A stretch of DNA of 13,423 bases, taken from NCBI GenBank assembly GCA_023262065.1, contig JALRDW010000052.1, forward strand, positions 1 to 13,423, read 5' to 3'. Origin of the DNA: Acidimicrobiia bacterium (lineage in GTDB: Bacteria; Actinomycetota; Acidimicrobiia; IMCC26256). Each line of letters opens with the position of its first letter. Position 1 is the stretch's first letter. Of the stretch, positions 7,000 through 13,423 are shown piece after piece. Under the pieces are notes generated by a model. The model saw only the letters and a list, made by a program, of their open reading frames with translations. It ran no database searches and had not been told where the DNA came from. The position numbers and the translations under genes were made by a program.

Positions 7000-7035
7000 T
7001 GTGGCCGGGGAGTTCTGCCCGGAGCCCCGGCCACA
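7000..7035. terminator. Bidirectional terminator-like hairpin between convergent genes
   Basis: TGTGGCCGGGG (7000-7010) and CCCCGGCCACA (7025-7035) form an 11-bp perfect stem with a 14-base loop. It lies between the plus-strand membrane protein and the minus-strand CPBP protease. It lacks a T-tract, as is common in high-GC actinobacteria. Confidence 0.5.
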
Positions 7036-7048
7036 CCACCTCGAACCC

Positions 7049-7753
7049 TCAGCCCCGCACCACGGCCCACGCGAGCGCGAACGCCGTCGCGTTCACACCG
7101 GCATGGAACACGAACGGCGCGACGAGGCTCCGGCCCCGGATCCGCAGCCACGAGAACACGAGCCCCGCTCCCGTCATCGCCGCGACCATGGCCACCACGA
7201 GCAGCACCTCTCCGAGCGCCGTCGCGTCGGCGGTCGCCTCGTTGCTCCCGAGGGTCGAGAGGGTCGGCGCCACGTGCCAGAGGCCGAACACGACGGAGGA
7301 GGCTGCGGCCGCCCGCCATTCGGTCGTCCGACGGGCCGCGATGGAGAACAGCACCCCACGGAACACGACCTCCTCGAGCAGGGCGGTGCCCAGCGGGATG
7401 ACGATGAGCACCTGCCGCACCATGGCGCCCACCCCGACCTCGGCCCGGTCGTCCCGGAGCAGCCCACGGGTCGCCGGGACCAGGGCGACGACCACCAGGA
7501 CCGCGGCGACCCCGGCCCATGCGGCGAGTCCGAACCGCAGTCCGCGACCCACCTCGGATCGCTCGAGGCCGAGTTCCCGGGCCGTGAGTCCACCGCCGAG
7601 TGCGGCGACGAGCACGGTGACGCCGAGCGCACCGTTCACCCACGGGTGGGCGGCCGACGGCAGCCACAGCGACCGGCCGGCGACGAACCAGGCCAGCGCC
7701 ACGACCACCGCGGCCGGGGCGACCCACCGCCGCCGGAGGAACGGCGGGATCAC
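7049..7753 (-). CDS. CPBP-family intramembrane metalloprotease (CAAX protease-like)
   Basis: The 234-aa protein is almost entirely hydrophobic with about 7-8 membrane segments. It has the three motifs of the CPBP/Abi family: EExxxR (E127, E128, R132 in LLEEVVFRG), FxxxH (F156-H160 in VFGLWH) and HxxxN (H217-N221 in FHAGVN). These place the metal-binding glutamate and histidines inside the membrane, so proteolytic activity is likely; the substrate is unknown. GTG 7753 forms a GTGA overlap with the stop of the upstream hydrolase gene, which supports this start and suggests coupled translation. The frame stays open about 90 codons further upstream, but that part lies inside the hydrolase gene and reads as basic, low-quality sequence. 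In some bacteria such proteins process prenylated proteins, signalling factors or bacteriocins; nothing here identifies which. Confidence 0.88.
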   Translation of the reverse strand: MIPPFLRRRWVAPAAVVVALAWFVAGRSLWLPSAAHPWVNGALGVTVLVAALGGGLTARELGLERSEVGRGLRFGLAAWAGVAAVLVVVALVPATRGLLRDDRAEVGVGAMVRQVLIVIPLGTALLEEVVFRGVLFSIAARRTTEWRAAAASSVVFGLWHVAPTLSTLGSNEATADATALGEVLLVVAMVAAMTGAGLVFSWLRIRGRSLVAPFVFHAGVNATAFALAWAVVRG

Positions 7754-9459
7754 CCGCCCGGCTGGGGCGGGAACGCGGCGAGTCGCTCCGACAACGCGAC
7801 CGTGTCGGCCCGGGTCCAGCCGTCCGGTGCGGCCACCGCCGCCCAGGCCTCGGGCCAGGCACCGTCGTAGTTGTGGCCGTGCCCCGGTGGCGTCGAGAAC
7901 CCGGCGATGAGGTCGGCCGAGGTCTGGCCCCAGGTCACGATCGGGAACCAGTGCGCGCGATCCGGCACGTCGTACCCGCGCGGACCCTGCAGCCATGCGG
8001 GTCGCTCGTAGGCCGAACTCCAGTTCCACCAACCGACCGGGTCGGATGCGTGCTGTTGGTAGACGACCGGCTGCCCGGCGACCCCGAGCAGCGAGCGACG
8101 ACCGTTGGTGAACACCACGGTGCGACCGTCACCGACCCGCGGGCGCCAGGTCGGCGAACCCGCGTCGCGGTCGAGGACGAGCGGGGTACGGATCGGGTTC
8201 GACCAGGTCGGACCAACCCACAGGGCCCCGTCGGTGCCGTCGACGATGGCGCCGACCGAACGATCCGGCGTCGACCCGTCGAACGCGTGCTCCGACCCGA
8301 AGGAACCGAGACTCTCCCCGAACACCATGAGCTCCGGGCGCGTCGCGGCGGGCTCACGCAGCCACCGCGCGTACACCGCGTCGTACAGGGCTCGTCCGGC
8401 CTCGGACGCCTTATCGAGGTCGACGAGGAACGAGATCCACGACGGGAGGTACGAGTACTGGATGCCCACGATCGCGGTGTCGCCACCGTTGAGCGCCTCG
8501 AGCGAGCGGGCCGAACGCGGGTTGATCCATCCGGTACCGGTCGTCGTGGCCACCACCAGCACCCGCCGATCGAAGGCTCCGGTGCGCTCGAGTTCACGCA
8601 CGGCCAGCCGGGCCCGGGCCGTTGCGCTGTCCGCCGACTGCAGACCCGCGTAGACCCGGATCGGTTGGCGCACCGGCGTGCCCGGGGCGACGAGCGTCTC
8701 GAGCTGGGCCGGAGTCGTCACCCCGCCGGTGAAGGTCCGGCCCTGGAAGCCGAGGGTGTCCCATGGGACGAGCGAGCCGGGTCCACCGGAGACCGACGGG
8801 GTCGTCGGCCGAAGGATGCCGGGTTCGGTCTCGTCATCGACCGTGCTGTAGGCGGAGTTCGCCATCTCGACGAGCCGGTCGAACACGAAGTCCTGACCCA
8901 CGAACGAGAGGAACCCGACGGTGAGCAGGACCGTGGTGAGGAACGCGAGCCAGTCCGGGAACACGGCGGCGACCCCGCGGTGCACGGCCACCGCGCCCTG
9001 CCCGACCAAGCGGCCGACGACGACGAACACCAGGAGCAGGACCGCACCGAGGATGAGGACCGGGATGTAGTCACTGCGCTGGATGAGGGGCATGTCGACG
9101 AGTTCGCGTTGGTCGTTCTGCCAGTTCGCCCACACCACCGCACCGACGAGGACCGCCACGGCCCAGGCCGACCACACCAGTCGCCGACCGAGACCGGTGT
9201 CGAGCGCGCCGAGGCCCATCCGAGAGCGAACCCACCCGAGGATCACCGAGGCGGACGCGCCGATCGCGTACCCGATCGCGGTGCACGCCCCGCACAGCAA
9301 CGCCTGCACCGCCCACGCACGCGGGAGGAGCGTCGGGTTGAGGGACTCCCAGAAGAACACGACCGCGACGAGGAGGCCGAGCAGGCGCGGGCGCATGCGG
9401 AGCCGGTCGCGGAGGCGGATGTGGACCTCGGGGGTGGTCGCCTGGATCGCCGTCAGCAT
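7750..9459 (-). CDS. Membrane-anchored alpha/beta hydrolase, Abhydrolase_9 family
   Basis: The 569-aa protein has about five N-terminal membrane helices (roughly 24-45, 50-75, 93-112, 131-152, 168-190) and a C-terminal alpha/beta-hydrolase domain (about 265-560). This two-part layout is that of the Abhydrolase_9 family, common in mycobacteria and other actinobacteria. Family landmarks are YSYLPSWISFLVD (335-347), the nucleophile elbow GESLG (S383), GPTWSNPIRTPLVLDRD (416-432), QQHASDP (D473, likely acid) and PPGHGHNY (H527 or H529, likely base). The reaction is probably hydrolysis of an ester or lipid at the membrane; substrate unknown. ATG 9459 has a good GAGGAG site (9466-9471) with 6-base spacing. 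It lies 32 bases after the acidic unknown gene and overlaps the CPBP protease gene by 4 bases, so the three probably form one transcript. Confidence 0.92.
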   Translation of the reverse strand: MLTAIQATTPEVHIRLRDRLRMRPRLLGLLVAVVFFWESLNPTLLPRAWAVQALLCGACTAIGYAIGASASVILGWVRSRMGLGALDTGLGRRLVWSAWAVAVLVGAVVWANWQNDQRELVDMPLIQRSDYIPVLILGAVLLLVFVVVGRLVGQGAVAVHRGVAAVFPDWLAFLTTVLLTVGFLSFVGQDFVFDRLVEMANSAYSTVDDETEPGILRPTTPSVSGGPGSLVPWDTLGFQGRTFTGGVTTPAQLETLVAPGTPVRQPIRVYAGLQSADSATARARLAVRELERTGAFDRRVLVVATTTGTGWINPRSARSLEALNGGDTAIVGIQYSYLPSWISFLVDLDKASEAGRALYDAVYARWLREPAATRPELMVFGESLGSFGSEHAFDGSTPDRSVGAIVDGTDGALWVGPTWSNPIRTPLVLDRDAGSPTWRPRVGDGRTVVFTNGRRSLLGVAGQPVVYQQHASDPVGWWNWSSAYERPAWLQGPRGYDVPDRAHWFPIVTWGQTSADLIAGFSTPPGHGHNYDGAWPEAWAAVAAPDGWTRADTVALSERLAAFPPQPGG

Positions 9460-9491
9460 GGTCCGCTCCTCGGTCCGCGTCCCCCGGGAGG

Positions 9492-10115
9492 CTAGTGACC
9501 GGTCCGGCCTCCGGGGGTGACATCGTTCGGGTCGCCGAGGTCGCAGGAAGCCCCGTCCTCGACCTCGGCCTCGCGCAGGAGCGCTTCGAGTTCGAGGTCG
9601 ATGCGCTCGTCCGGGTCGAGCTCCACCCCGTCGAGCGCACCGCGGACGTACGCATCGCGGACCATCGCGGCGCGGGTCGCGTCGACCTCCGGGTCCAGGT
9701 CCTCAGCGGGCGCGTCGGCGACGATGGCGGCGACGGCGGCTCGGGTGTGCTCGAAGGTGATGCGGTTGAACTCCGCGTCGACCGCCATGACGTCATCGAC
9801 GTCGACGGACAGGGCGCGCTCGGCGAACCGCGACAGCCTGTGGGCGATGCGCGCGGTCGCCAGGAGGGCCCGGATGAGAGCCGCGCCCTCGTCGCGGGCC
9901 TCGTCGAGGTACCCGTCGAGGACGAGGTCGATGGCCTCGTCGTCCTCGTGCGCGCACGCCAGGACGAGCGAGCGCGCCACACCCGCAGCAGCCTCCTCCT
10001 CGTCGATGGTCGTCGGGTCGCAGCCGAGGCGGGCGAGCACCTCGGCCGGGTCGACGCGCGGCCAGGCCTCGGGTCGGTCGGCGGGGTCCTGGAAGGGCAT
10101 GCGGTGGTCGGTCAC
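9492..10115 (-). CDS. Acidic helical protein of unknown function
   Basis: I do not recognise this 207-aa protein. It is rich in Asp, Glu and Ala and looks mostly helical, with no membrane segment or signal peptide. A proline-rich acidic N-terminus (1-40) is followed by helical stretches at about 42-70 and 72-130, then DLDPEVDATRAAMVRDAYVRG and a very acidic tail (ELDPDERIDLELEALLREAEVEDG). Three cysteines (C32, C54, C191) form no obvious motif. GTG 10115 was chosen because GAGGAG (10122-10127) precedes it by 6 bases; the ATG six codons in lacks such a site. It probably leads the transcript carrying the Abhydrolase_9 and CPBP genes, which hints at an envelope-linked role without showing it. 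Confidence 0.75.
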   Translation of the reverse strand: MTDHRMPFQDPADRPEAWPRVDPAEVLARLGCDPTTIDEEEAAAGVARSLVLACAHEDDEAIDLVLDGYLDEARDEGAALIRALLATARIAHRLSRFAERALSVDVDDVMAVDAEFNRITFEHTRAAVAAIVADAPAEDLDPEVDATRAAMVRDAYVRGALDGVELDPDERIDLELEALLREAEVEDGASCDLGDPNDVTPGGRTGH

Positions 10116-10364
10116 GGGCGGCTCCTCTCGGGTCACGGGGACGAGTTCGAGCGCGCCGGGCCGCGCCGGCCGTGGGGACCGGTGGAAACCTCGGGACGCT
10201 CGCTCCCCCGGACCCGTCGTTCGGTGGCCGCCCGCACGGTGGGGCCGACGCTTGGACGCGGCACGCGCTCGGGCGTGCAGACGGGTTCGGTGGACTTCCC
10301 CCAACCTATGGAGGGGGTCGGACATTCCCGCCCGGACCAACGCCACGGCCGCTCCCGACCCGCC
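10116..10364. other. Intergenic region with no supported gene
   Basis: This 249-base stretch separates the sugar-transferase group from the acidic-protein group. It holds the ribosome-binding site of the downstream gene, a small hairpin (GCACGC-GCTCGG-GCGTGC at 10261-10278) and a C5/G5 hairpin with TAGGTT in its loop near 10301-10320. I looked for a c-di-GMP-type riboswitch because of the nearby cyclase and saw none. Confidence 0.5.
10303..10308 (-). promoter_or_regulatory. Candidate -10 element (TAGGTT) upstream of the acidic-protein operon
   Basis: TAGGTT on the minus strand is the same hexamer found upstream of the sigma gene. It sits in the loop of a CCCCC...GGGGG hairpin (10301-10315 area) and would give a leader of about 180 bases before GTG 10115. 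No -35 is obvious. Confidence 0.25.
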
Positions 10365-10472
10365 TCAGTGGGTCGGGCGGGGGGCCGTGATGAGCTCGAC
10401 CCCGGGCGGAACCCCTGTGACCGCGGCGGGCGGGGCGGGCTGGGTGGACGCCGGGTCCTCAGCGATGCTCAT
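10365..10472 (-). CDS. Possible 35-aa peptide coupled to the sugar transferase
   Basis: The ATG at 10472 overlaps the stop of the sugar-transferase gene as ATGA, the arrangement used by other coupled genes in this window. It encodes 35 residues beginning MSIAEDPASTQPAPP and ending APRPTH, rich in Pro, Ala and Thr with no hydrophobic segment. No family is recognised. It may be a real small protein, or a chance ORF in the trailing region. Confidence 0.35.
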   Translation of the reverse strand: MSIAEDPASTQPAPPAAVTGVPPGVELITAPRPTH

Positions 10473-11233
10473 GCGCCCCGGTGGGTCACGAGCGCGAACG
10501 GGGTCGCCGCGAGCAGCAGGAGGTCCGCGATGGGTCCGACGCGGTCGATGTAGTCGAGATCGTCGTCGACGCACGCGTGCATCGGGACGTCACCGCGCGA
10601 CCGGACCTGCCAGAGCCCGGTGAGTCCGGGGCGCACCGAATGGCGCTCGTGCTGCCAGTCCTCGTAGCGGGCCACCACGTGCACGAGCTCCGGCCGTGGC
10701 CCGACGAGGCTCATGTCGCCCCGCACGACGTTGACCAGTTGCGGCAGCTCGTCGAGGCTCCAGCGCCGCAGGCGACGACCGAGCGGGGTGTGGCGCGGGT
10801 CGTGGACGGCCTTGTGCTCCCGCCGCCGGTCGTCGGTGACCGGTACCGCGCGCCTCCTGCGGTCCGGGAGCATCGTGCGGAACTTCAGGACCTCGAACCG
10901 CCGGCCGCCGAGACCCACGCGTTCCTGCCGGTACAGCACCGGCGCGCCGAGGGCGAGGCGCACGGCGAGCGCCACCGCGCCGAGGACCGGTGCGAGCAGG
11001 ACCAGGAGCGTGACCGCGATCGCCCGGTCGAGGCACGGCTTCACGATGCGCACGTAGCGCGAGCGGTGGGTGGGCACCCAGGGGATCGCGATCGGCGGGT
11101 GCGGGGACGGCACCGAACGCAGGTCCCGACGGCGCCGATGCCGTCCGGCCCGCATCGAGGGCGGGACCGGCGCCGGACCCGGCGACGGGACGACGGGCGT
11201 GGGCACGGTGTTGCGGTGGTGACGGTTGCTCAC
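10469..11233 (-). CDS. Sugar transferase (polyprenyl-phosphate hexose-1-phosphate transferase), compact form
   Basis: Enzymes of this family transfer a sugar-1-phosphate from a nucleotide sugar to undecaprenyl phosphate, the first membrane step of exopolysaccharide or glycan synthesis. The 254-aa protein has a Pro/Arg-rich N-terminus (1-60), then KPCLDRAIAVTLLVLLAPVL with a single hydrophobic segment (about 70-95) as in monotopic transferases. The catalytic core follows: APVLYRQERVG, FEVLKFRTM, SLDELPQL with the Asp-Glu dyad D161-E162, DMSLVGPRPE and RPGLTGLWQV. It lacks the four extra helices and the CoA-binding-like domain of the long WcaJ/WbaP type. GTG 11233 has a GAGGGG site that overlaps the stop of the upstream gene, with 11 bases between the genes. 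No glycosyltransferases, polymerase or flippase lie nearby, so it looks detached from a full polysaccharide cluster. Confidence 0.92.
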   Translation of the reverse strand: MSNRHHRNTVPTPVVPSPGPAPVPPSMRAGRHRRRRDLRSVPSPHPPIAIPWVPTHRSRYVRIVKPCLDRAIAVTLLVLLAPVLGAVALAVRLALGAPVLYRQERVGLGGRRFEVLKFRTMLPDRRRRAVPVTDDRRREHKAVHDPRHTPLGRRLRRWSLDELPQLVNVVRGDMSLVGPRPELVHVVARYEDWQHERHSVRPGLTGLWQVRSRGDVPMHACVDDDLDYIDRVGPIADLLLLAATPFALVTHRGA

Positions 11234-11244
11234 GATCGCGCCCC

Positions 11245-11565
11245 TCAGTCCCGGACGTCGTCCGCGCACAGCGCACGACGCCGGGGCTCGAGCGCCGCGA
11301 GGTCCACGACACCGTCGGTGGCGCGGGGCAGGACCTCGTCGCGCCGGACCTCGACGAACAGGTGCTCGAAGAGTCGATCCGACACCACGAGGGCCTCGGA
11401 CGAACCCGGTACGCCGCGCGGTGCGGCGAGGACCCACGCGTTGCGGCCGATCATCATCGGACCGAACGCCGAGCAACGCAGGATCTCCCCGGTCGAGCCC
11501 CGCCGCGCCAGCAACGGCACGCGCAGGGTGCACTCCGTGAGGTACCGGTCGGGTTGGATCGCCAT
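11245..11565 (-). CDS. Conserved-looking small protein of unknown function
   Basis: I do not recognise this 106-aa protein. It appears soluble, with short beta-like stretches (RYLTECTLRVPLLARRG, EALVVSDRLFEHLFVEVRRDE) and three cysteines (C12, C31, C100) that make no standard metal motif. The start is well supported: AGGAGG lies 4 bases before ATG 11565. It is 11 bases upstream of the sugar transferase, whose ribosome-binding site overlaps this gene's stop, so they are very likely cotranscribed. A role in controlling or assisting the transferase is a guess. Confidence 0.75.
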   Translation of the reverse strand: MAIQPDRYLTECTLRVPLLARRGSTGEILRCSAFGPMMIGRNAWVLAAPRGVPGSSEALVVSDRLFEHLFVEVRRDEVLPRATDGVVDLAALEPRRRALCADDVRD

Positions 11566-11610
11566 CGTTCCTCCTGGTCGTCTCATCGCCCGGACCTCGC
11601 CGCAGCGCGG

Positions 11611-11640
11611 GGTCGGGGTGGATCGGGCGCCTCCCCGACC
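11611..11640. terminator. Hairpin between the Hsp20 gene and the 106-aa gene
   Basis: GGTCGGGG (11611-11618) and CCCCGACC (11633-11640) form an 8-bp perfect stem. It lies downstream of the stress operon on the minus strand and has no T-tract. A second short stem, CCGCC-TGC-GGCGG (11709-11721), is closer to the Hsp20 stop. Either may end the stress transcript. The 11566-11749 gap contains no TANNNT hexamer on the minus strand, so read-through into the 106-aa gene cannot be excluded. Confidence 0.35.
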
Positions 11641-11749
11641 ACGACGCACCGGGGGCAGGGTGGGTCGTCGGTCGAGGAGGTCACCCGAACCGTTGCGTCG
11701 GTGCCCGACCGCCTGCGGCGGCGGACACCACGGCGAACGGATCGGTGGG

Positions 11750-12199
11750 TCAGTCGTGCGCCACCGGGATCTGCTGGGCCGCGGACTCCTCGGCGGCAGG
11801 CAACGGCACCGTCACCTCGAGGATCCCGTTGCGGTAGGCCGCCCGGATCGTGCCCGGGTCGACCGCCGCGGGGAGCGAGATCGATCGGGTGAACGCGCCG
11901 TACCGGAACTCGGTGCGGAAGCCCTCATGCGCGTGGGTCTCGGTGCGGTGGCGACGCTCACCGTGGATCGTGAGCACACCGTCCTCGACCGACACCGCGA
12001 TGTCCCGATCGGGGTCGACCCCGGGGATCTCGGCCCGCACGACGAGGTCACCGTCGATCCGGCACTGCTCGACCCGCAGGAGGTCGGCCGATCCCCACGG
12101 GGTCTCGGCCCACATCGCGGGCCGCCGCAGCAGCCAGTCGGCCCACCGGAACGGGGCGCGCAGCTCGTCGACGAGCGGGGTGTGTTCGAGTGTCGTCAT
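11750..12199 (-). CDS. Small heat-shock protein, Hsp20/alpha-crystallin family (HspX/Acr-like)
   Basis: Small heat-shock proteins are ATP-independent holdases that form oligomers and bind unfolding proteins. The 149-aa product has an alpha-crystallin domain at about 43-133: VRAEIPGVDPDRDIAVSVED, LTIHGERR, FRYGAFTRSISLP and the signature AYRNGILEVTVP. A C-terminal I-P-V (144-146) matches the IxI/V anchor used in oligomer assembly. The FRYGAFTRSISLP region resembles Mycobacterium tuberculosis HspX (Acr), a dormancy-linked chaperone. The start is firm: GGAGGT precedes ATG 12199 by 6 bases. It follows the universal stress protein by 58 bases and probably shares its transcript. No DosR-type box was seen. 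Confidence 0.94.
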   Translation of the reverse strand: MTTLEHTPLVDELRAPFRWADWLLRRPAMWAETPWGSADLLRVEQCRIDGDLVVRAEIPGVDPDRDIAVSVEDGVLTIHGERRHRTETHAHEGFRTEFRYGAFTRSISLPAAVDPGTIRAAYRNGILEVTVPLPAAEESAAQQIPVAHD

Positions 12200-12257
12200 C
12201 GTCGGACCTCCGAGGGTCGATGGGTTCGGTGGGCGGTGTTCCACGGTCACCGCAGGG

Positions 12258-13130
12258 TCAGGCGTAGGTACGCGAGTGAGCCGGACTCACGACGAGCACG
12301 GGGCACCCGGCGAGGTGGACGACCCGCATCGCGACGTTGCCGGCGATCAGCCGCTCCGCCCCCGTCGGCGAGTGGGTCCCGACCACCACGAGCCCGGCTC
12401 CGATGGTGTCGGCGCGCACCGCGAGCTCGTTGGCCGGGTCATGGTTCTCGATGAAGTGCGATCGCACCGTGATCGTCCGGGGTCCGGCCAGCGCATCGAT
12501 CCGGGCGGCGACGCGTTCGTGCTCCTCGGCCGCCGGGTTGTGGACCCGCAGCGGGTTGACCACCGACACCAACTCGATCCGCGCGTGTCGGATCCGAGCC
12601 CACATCGCAGCCATCGCGATCCGGGCGTCGTCGGTCTCGTGCTCGTCGATGCCGAGCACCACGGGACCCGCACCGGTGCGCATCACCCGACTCCCGTCGG
12701 CCCGCGGCCCGACCACGAGGACCGGTCCCGCATGGTCGGCGAGGACCTGCTCCGCGACGCTCCCCAACACCAGGTGGCGCACGGCACCCCGCCCGTGACT
12801 CGCCATGACGACGATCGCTCGCCCGTCCTCGCCGGCGACGAGCGTGATGGCTGCGGCCGCTCCGCGGTCGGTCACCACGAGGCACTCAGCCTCCTGGTGA
12901 CCGTGGGCCACCGCGCGGGACCGCAGGTAGGAGCGGGTCGCATCGATGTCCCCACCGTCCTCGTTGCTCCCGACGAGGACGATGCGCGCGCCGAACGTCT
13001 CGGCCGTCTCCACGGCGTGCGGCAACGCGCGCTCGGCGAACTCCGAACCGTCGAGGGGTACGACGACGGTCGTGGGTGTCGCGAGCACCGGCTCCATCGG
13101 CTCGATCACCTCGAATCCCCTCCCCGTCAT
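12258..13130 (-). CDS. Tandem-domain universal stress protein
   Basis: The 290-aa protein has two Usp domains, as in the large mycobacterial stress proteins. Domain 1 (about 18-141) starts TVVVPLDGSEFAERAL with the nucleotide-binding D27, and carries ASHGRGAVRHLVLGS (110-124), an ATP-type GxxG-x9-GS motif with Ala in place of the first Gly. Domain 2 (about 154-282) has VVLGIDEHETDDA and GTHSPTGAERLIAGN (251-265), where Ser replaces the second Gly and Asn replaces the final Ser, so its nucleotide binding may be weak. ATG 13130 overlaps the stop of the DUF1918 gene as ATGA, which favours it. GTG 13109, seven codons in, has a GGGGAGGGG stretch 7 bases upstream and is an alternative start. Neighbours suggest a stress or stasis operon. 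Confidence 0.92.
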   Translation of the reverse strand: MTGRGFEVIEPMEPVLATPTTVVVPLDGSEFAERALPHAVETAETFGARIVLVGSNEDGGDIDATRSYLRSRAVAHGHQEAECLVVTDRGAAAAITLVAGEDGRAIVVMASHGRGAVRHLVLGSVAEQVLADHAGPVLVVGPRADGSRVMRTGAGPVVLGIDEHETDDARIAMAAMWARIRHARIELVSVVNPLRVHNPAAEEHERVAARIDALAGPRTITVRSHFIENHDPANELAVRADTIGAGLVVVGTHSPTGAERLIAGNVAMRVVHLAGCPVLVVSPAHSRTYA

Positions 13131-13324
13131 GCCTTCGGCCGGTGCACGTGCACCACGTAGGCGTCGGACCCCGGGTAGAAGGAGGACTCGTGACCATCGT
13201 CCCACCGGACCCGGTAGTGCTCGCCGGCCTCGTTGGCGACCACGGCGAGGATCTCGCCGCGGCGGGGTGGCGCCCCGACCTCGACACTGTCCACCACGAT
13301 CGCGTCCCCGACTGTCGCATGCAT
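13127..13324 (-). CDS. DUF1918-domain small protein
   Basis: The 65-aa product is a complete DUF1918 protein, a short beta-rich family common in actinobacteria with no established function. Visible signatures are MHATVGDAIVVDS, PPRRGEILAV and the RVRWDDGHESSFYPGSDA segment. ATG 13324 has GAGAGGG about 8 bases upstream. Its stop overlaps the Usp start by 4 bases, so it leads the stress operon. The association with Usp and Hsp20 suggests a stress role. Confidence 0.9.
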   Translation of the reverse strand: MHATVGDAIVVDSVEVGAPPRRGEILAVVANEAGEHYRVRWDDGHESSFYPGSDAYVVHVHRPKA

Positions 13325-13360
13325 CGAACGATCCCTCTCCCGTCTCAGTGCGATCCGCCG

Positions 13361-13402
13361 AGCGGGTGCGGTCCCGAGCCGGAGCCCGGGACCGCACCCG
13401 CT
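13361..13402. repeat. 15-bp perfect inverted repeat upstream of the stress operon
   Basis: AGCGGGTGCGGTCCC (13361-13375) is the exact reverse complement of GGGACCGCACCCGCT (13388-13402), with a 12-base loop. It lies 37 bases upstream of the DUF1918 start. No T-tract flanks it on either strand. It is probably a terminator for a gene beyond the window, or a leader or operator structure for the stress operon. An 8-bp palindrome TGACGTCA (13406-13413) lies just outside it. Confidence 0.6.
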
Positions 13403-13423
13403 GGTTGACGTCACATCCTCGTC

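Noticed and set aside
7873..9495. Long plus-strand open frame opposite the hydrolase gene
   Set aside because: Its translation is dominated by Arg, Gly, Pro, Asp and His with no domain, as expected from the antisense of a high-GC gene. The minus strand encodes a clear Abhydrolase_9 protein.
10116..10364. c-di-GMP riboswitch in the long intergenic region
   Set aside because: Neither the conserved GEMM-type sequence blocks nor a matching fold were visible on either strand.
12200..12257. DosR-type dormancy box upstream of Hsp20
   Set aside because: No inverted GGGAC/GTCCC-like element with an AT-containing centre occurs in this gap.
10481..12454. 657-codon plus-strand open frame
   Set aside because: It runs antisense across four minus-strand genes (sugar transferase, 106-aa protein, Hsp20, Usp) and reads as low-complexity basic sequence.
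1..13423. CRISPR array, tRNA, rRNA, insertion sequence or phage genes
   Set aside because: No regularly spaced repeats, tRNA-like cloverleaf, rRNA sequence, transposase or integrase could be recognised by eye.

Overview
The window is very GC-rich, densely packed DNA. GTG starts are common and there are several 4-base start/stop overlaps. The gene content points to a high-GC actinobacterium: a DUF1918 protein, an HspX-like small heat-shock protein, an Abhydrolase_9 membrane hydrolase, an SigC/YlaD-type ECF sigma system and a HAPMO-type flavin monooxygenase. A member of the Acidimicrobiia or a related deep actinobacterial lineage is my guess, based on style and gene families only. I see no rRNA, tRNA, CRISPR array, transposase or other sign of a mobile element.

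Layout. The left edge (1-842, minus) holds the N-terminal part of a Baeyer-Villiger-type FAD monooxygenase. A divergent promoter region follows. Next come two plus-strand signalling genes joined by a GTGA overlap: a PAS-GAF-PAS-GAF-GGDEF diguanylate cyclase (999-3320) and a PAS-PAS-PAS-GAF sensor with no output domain (3317-4888). Both carry the same cysteine/histidine-containing GAF module. An acetolactate decarboxylase (4913-5770) lies immediately downstream and may have its own leaderless promoter. It converges on an ECF sigma factor (5777-6301, minus). The sigma gene is divergent from a four-helix membrane protein (6398-6955) that resembles the membrane half of YlaD-type anti-sigma factors but lacks the zinc finger. 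The short region between them carries two adjacent perfect palindromes.

From 7049 to the right edge every gene is on the minus strand. Read in the direction of transcription these are: a stress group (DUF1918 protein, tandem universal stress protein, HspX-like Hsp20); a 106-aa unknown protein followed by a compact sugar (polyprenyl-P hexose-1-P) transferase and a coupled 35-codon ORF; an acidic unknown protein; and an Abhydrolase_9 membrane hydrolase coupled by a GTGA overlap to a CPBP intramembrane protease.

Together the window looks like a sensing, stress and cell-envelope neighbourhood: c-di-GMP synthesis with an unusual paired sensor, an ECF sigma circuit, a dormancy/stress-type operon and envelope enzymes. 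The two most unusual points are the paired Cys-GAF sensors, one of them without an output domain, and the ECF sigma paired divergently with a zinc-finger-less anti-sigma-like membrane protein over tandem palindromes.
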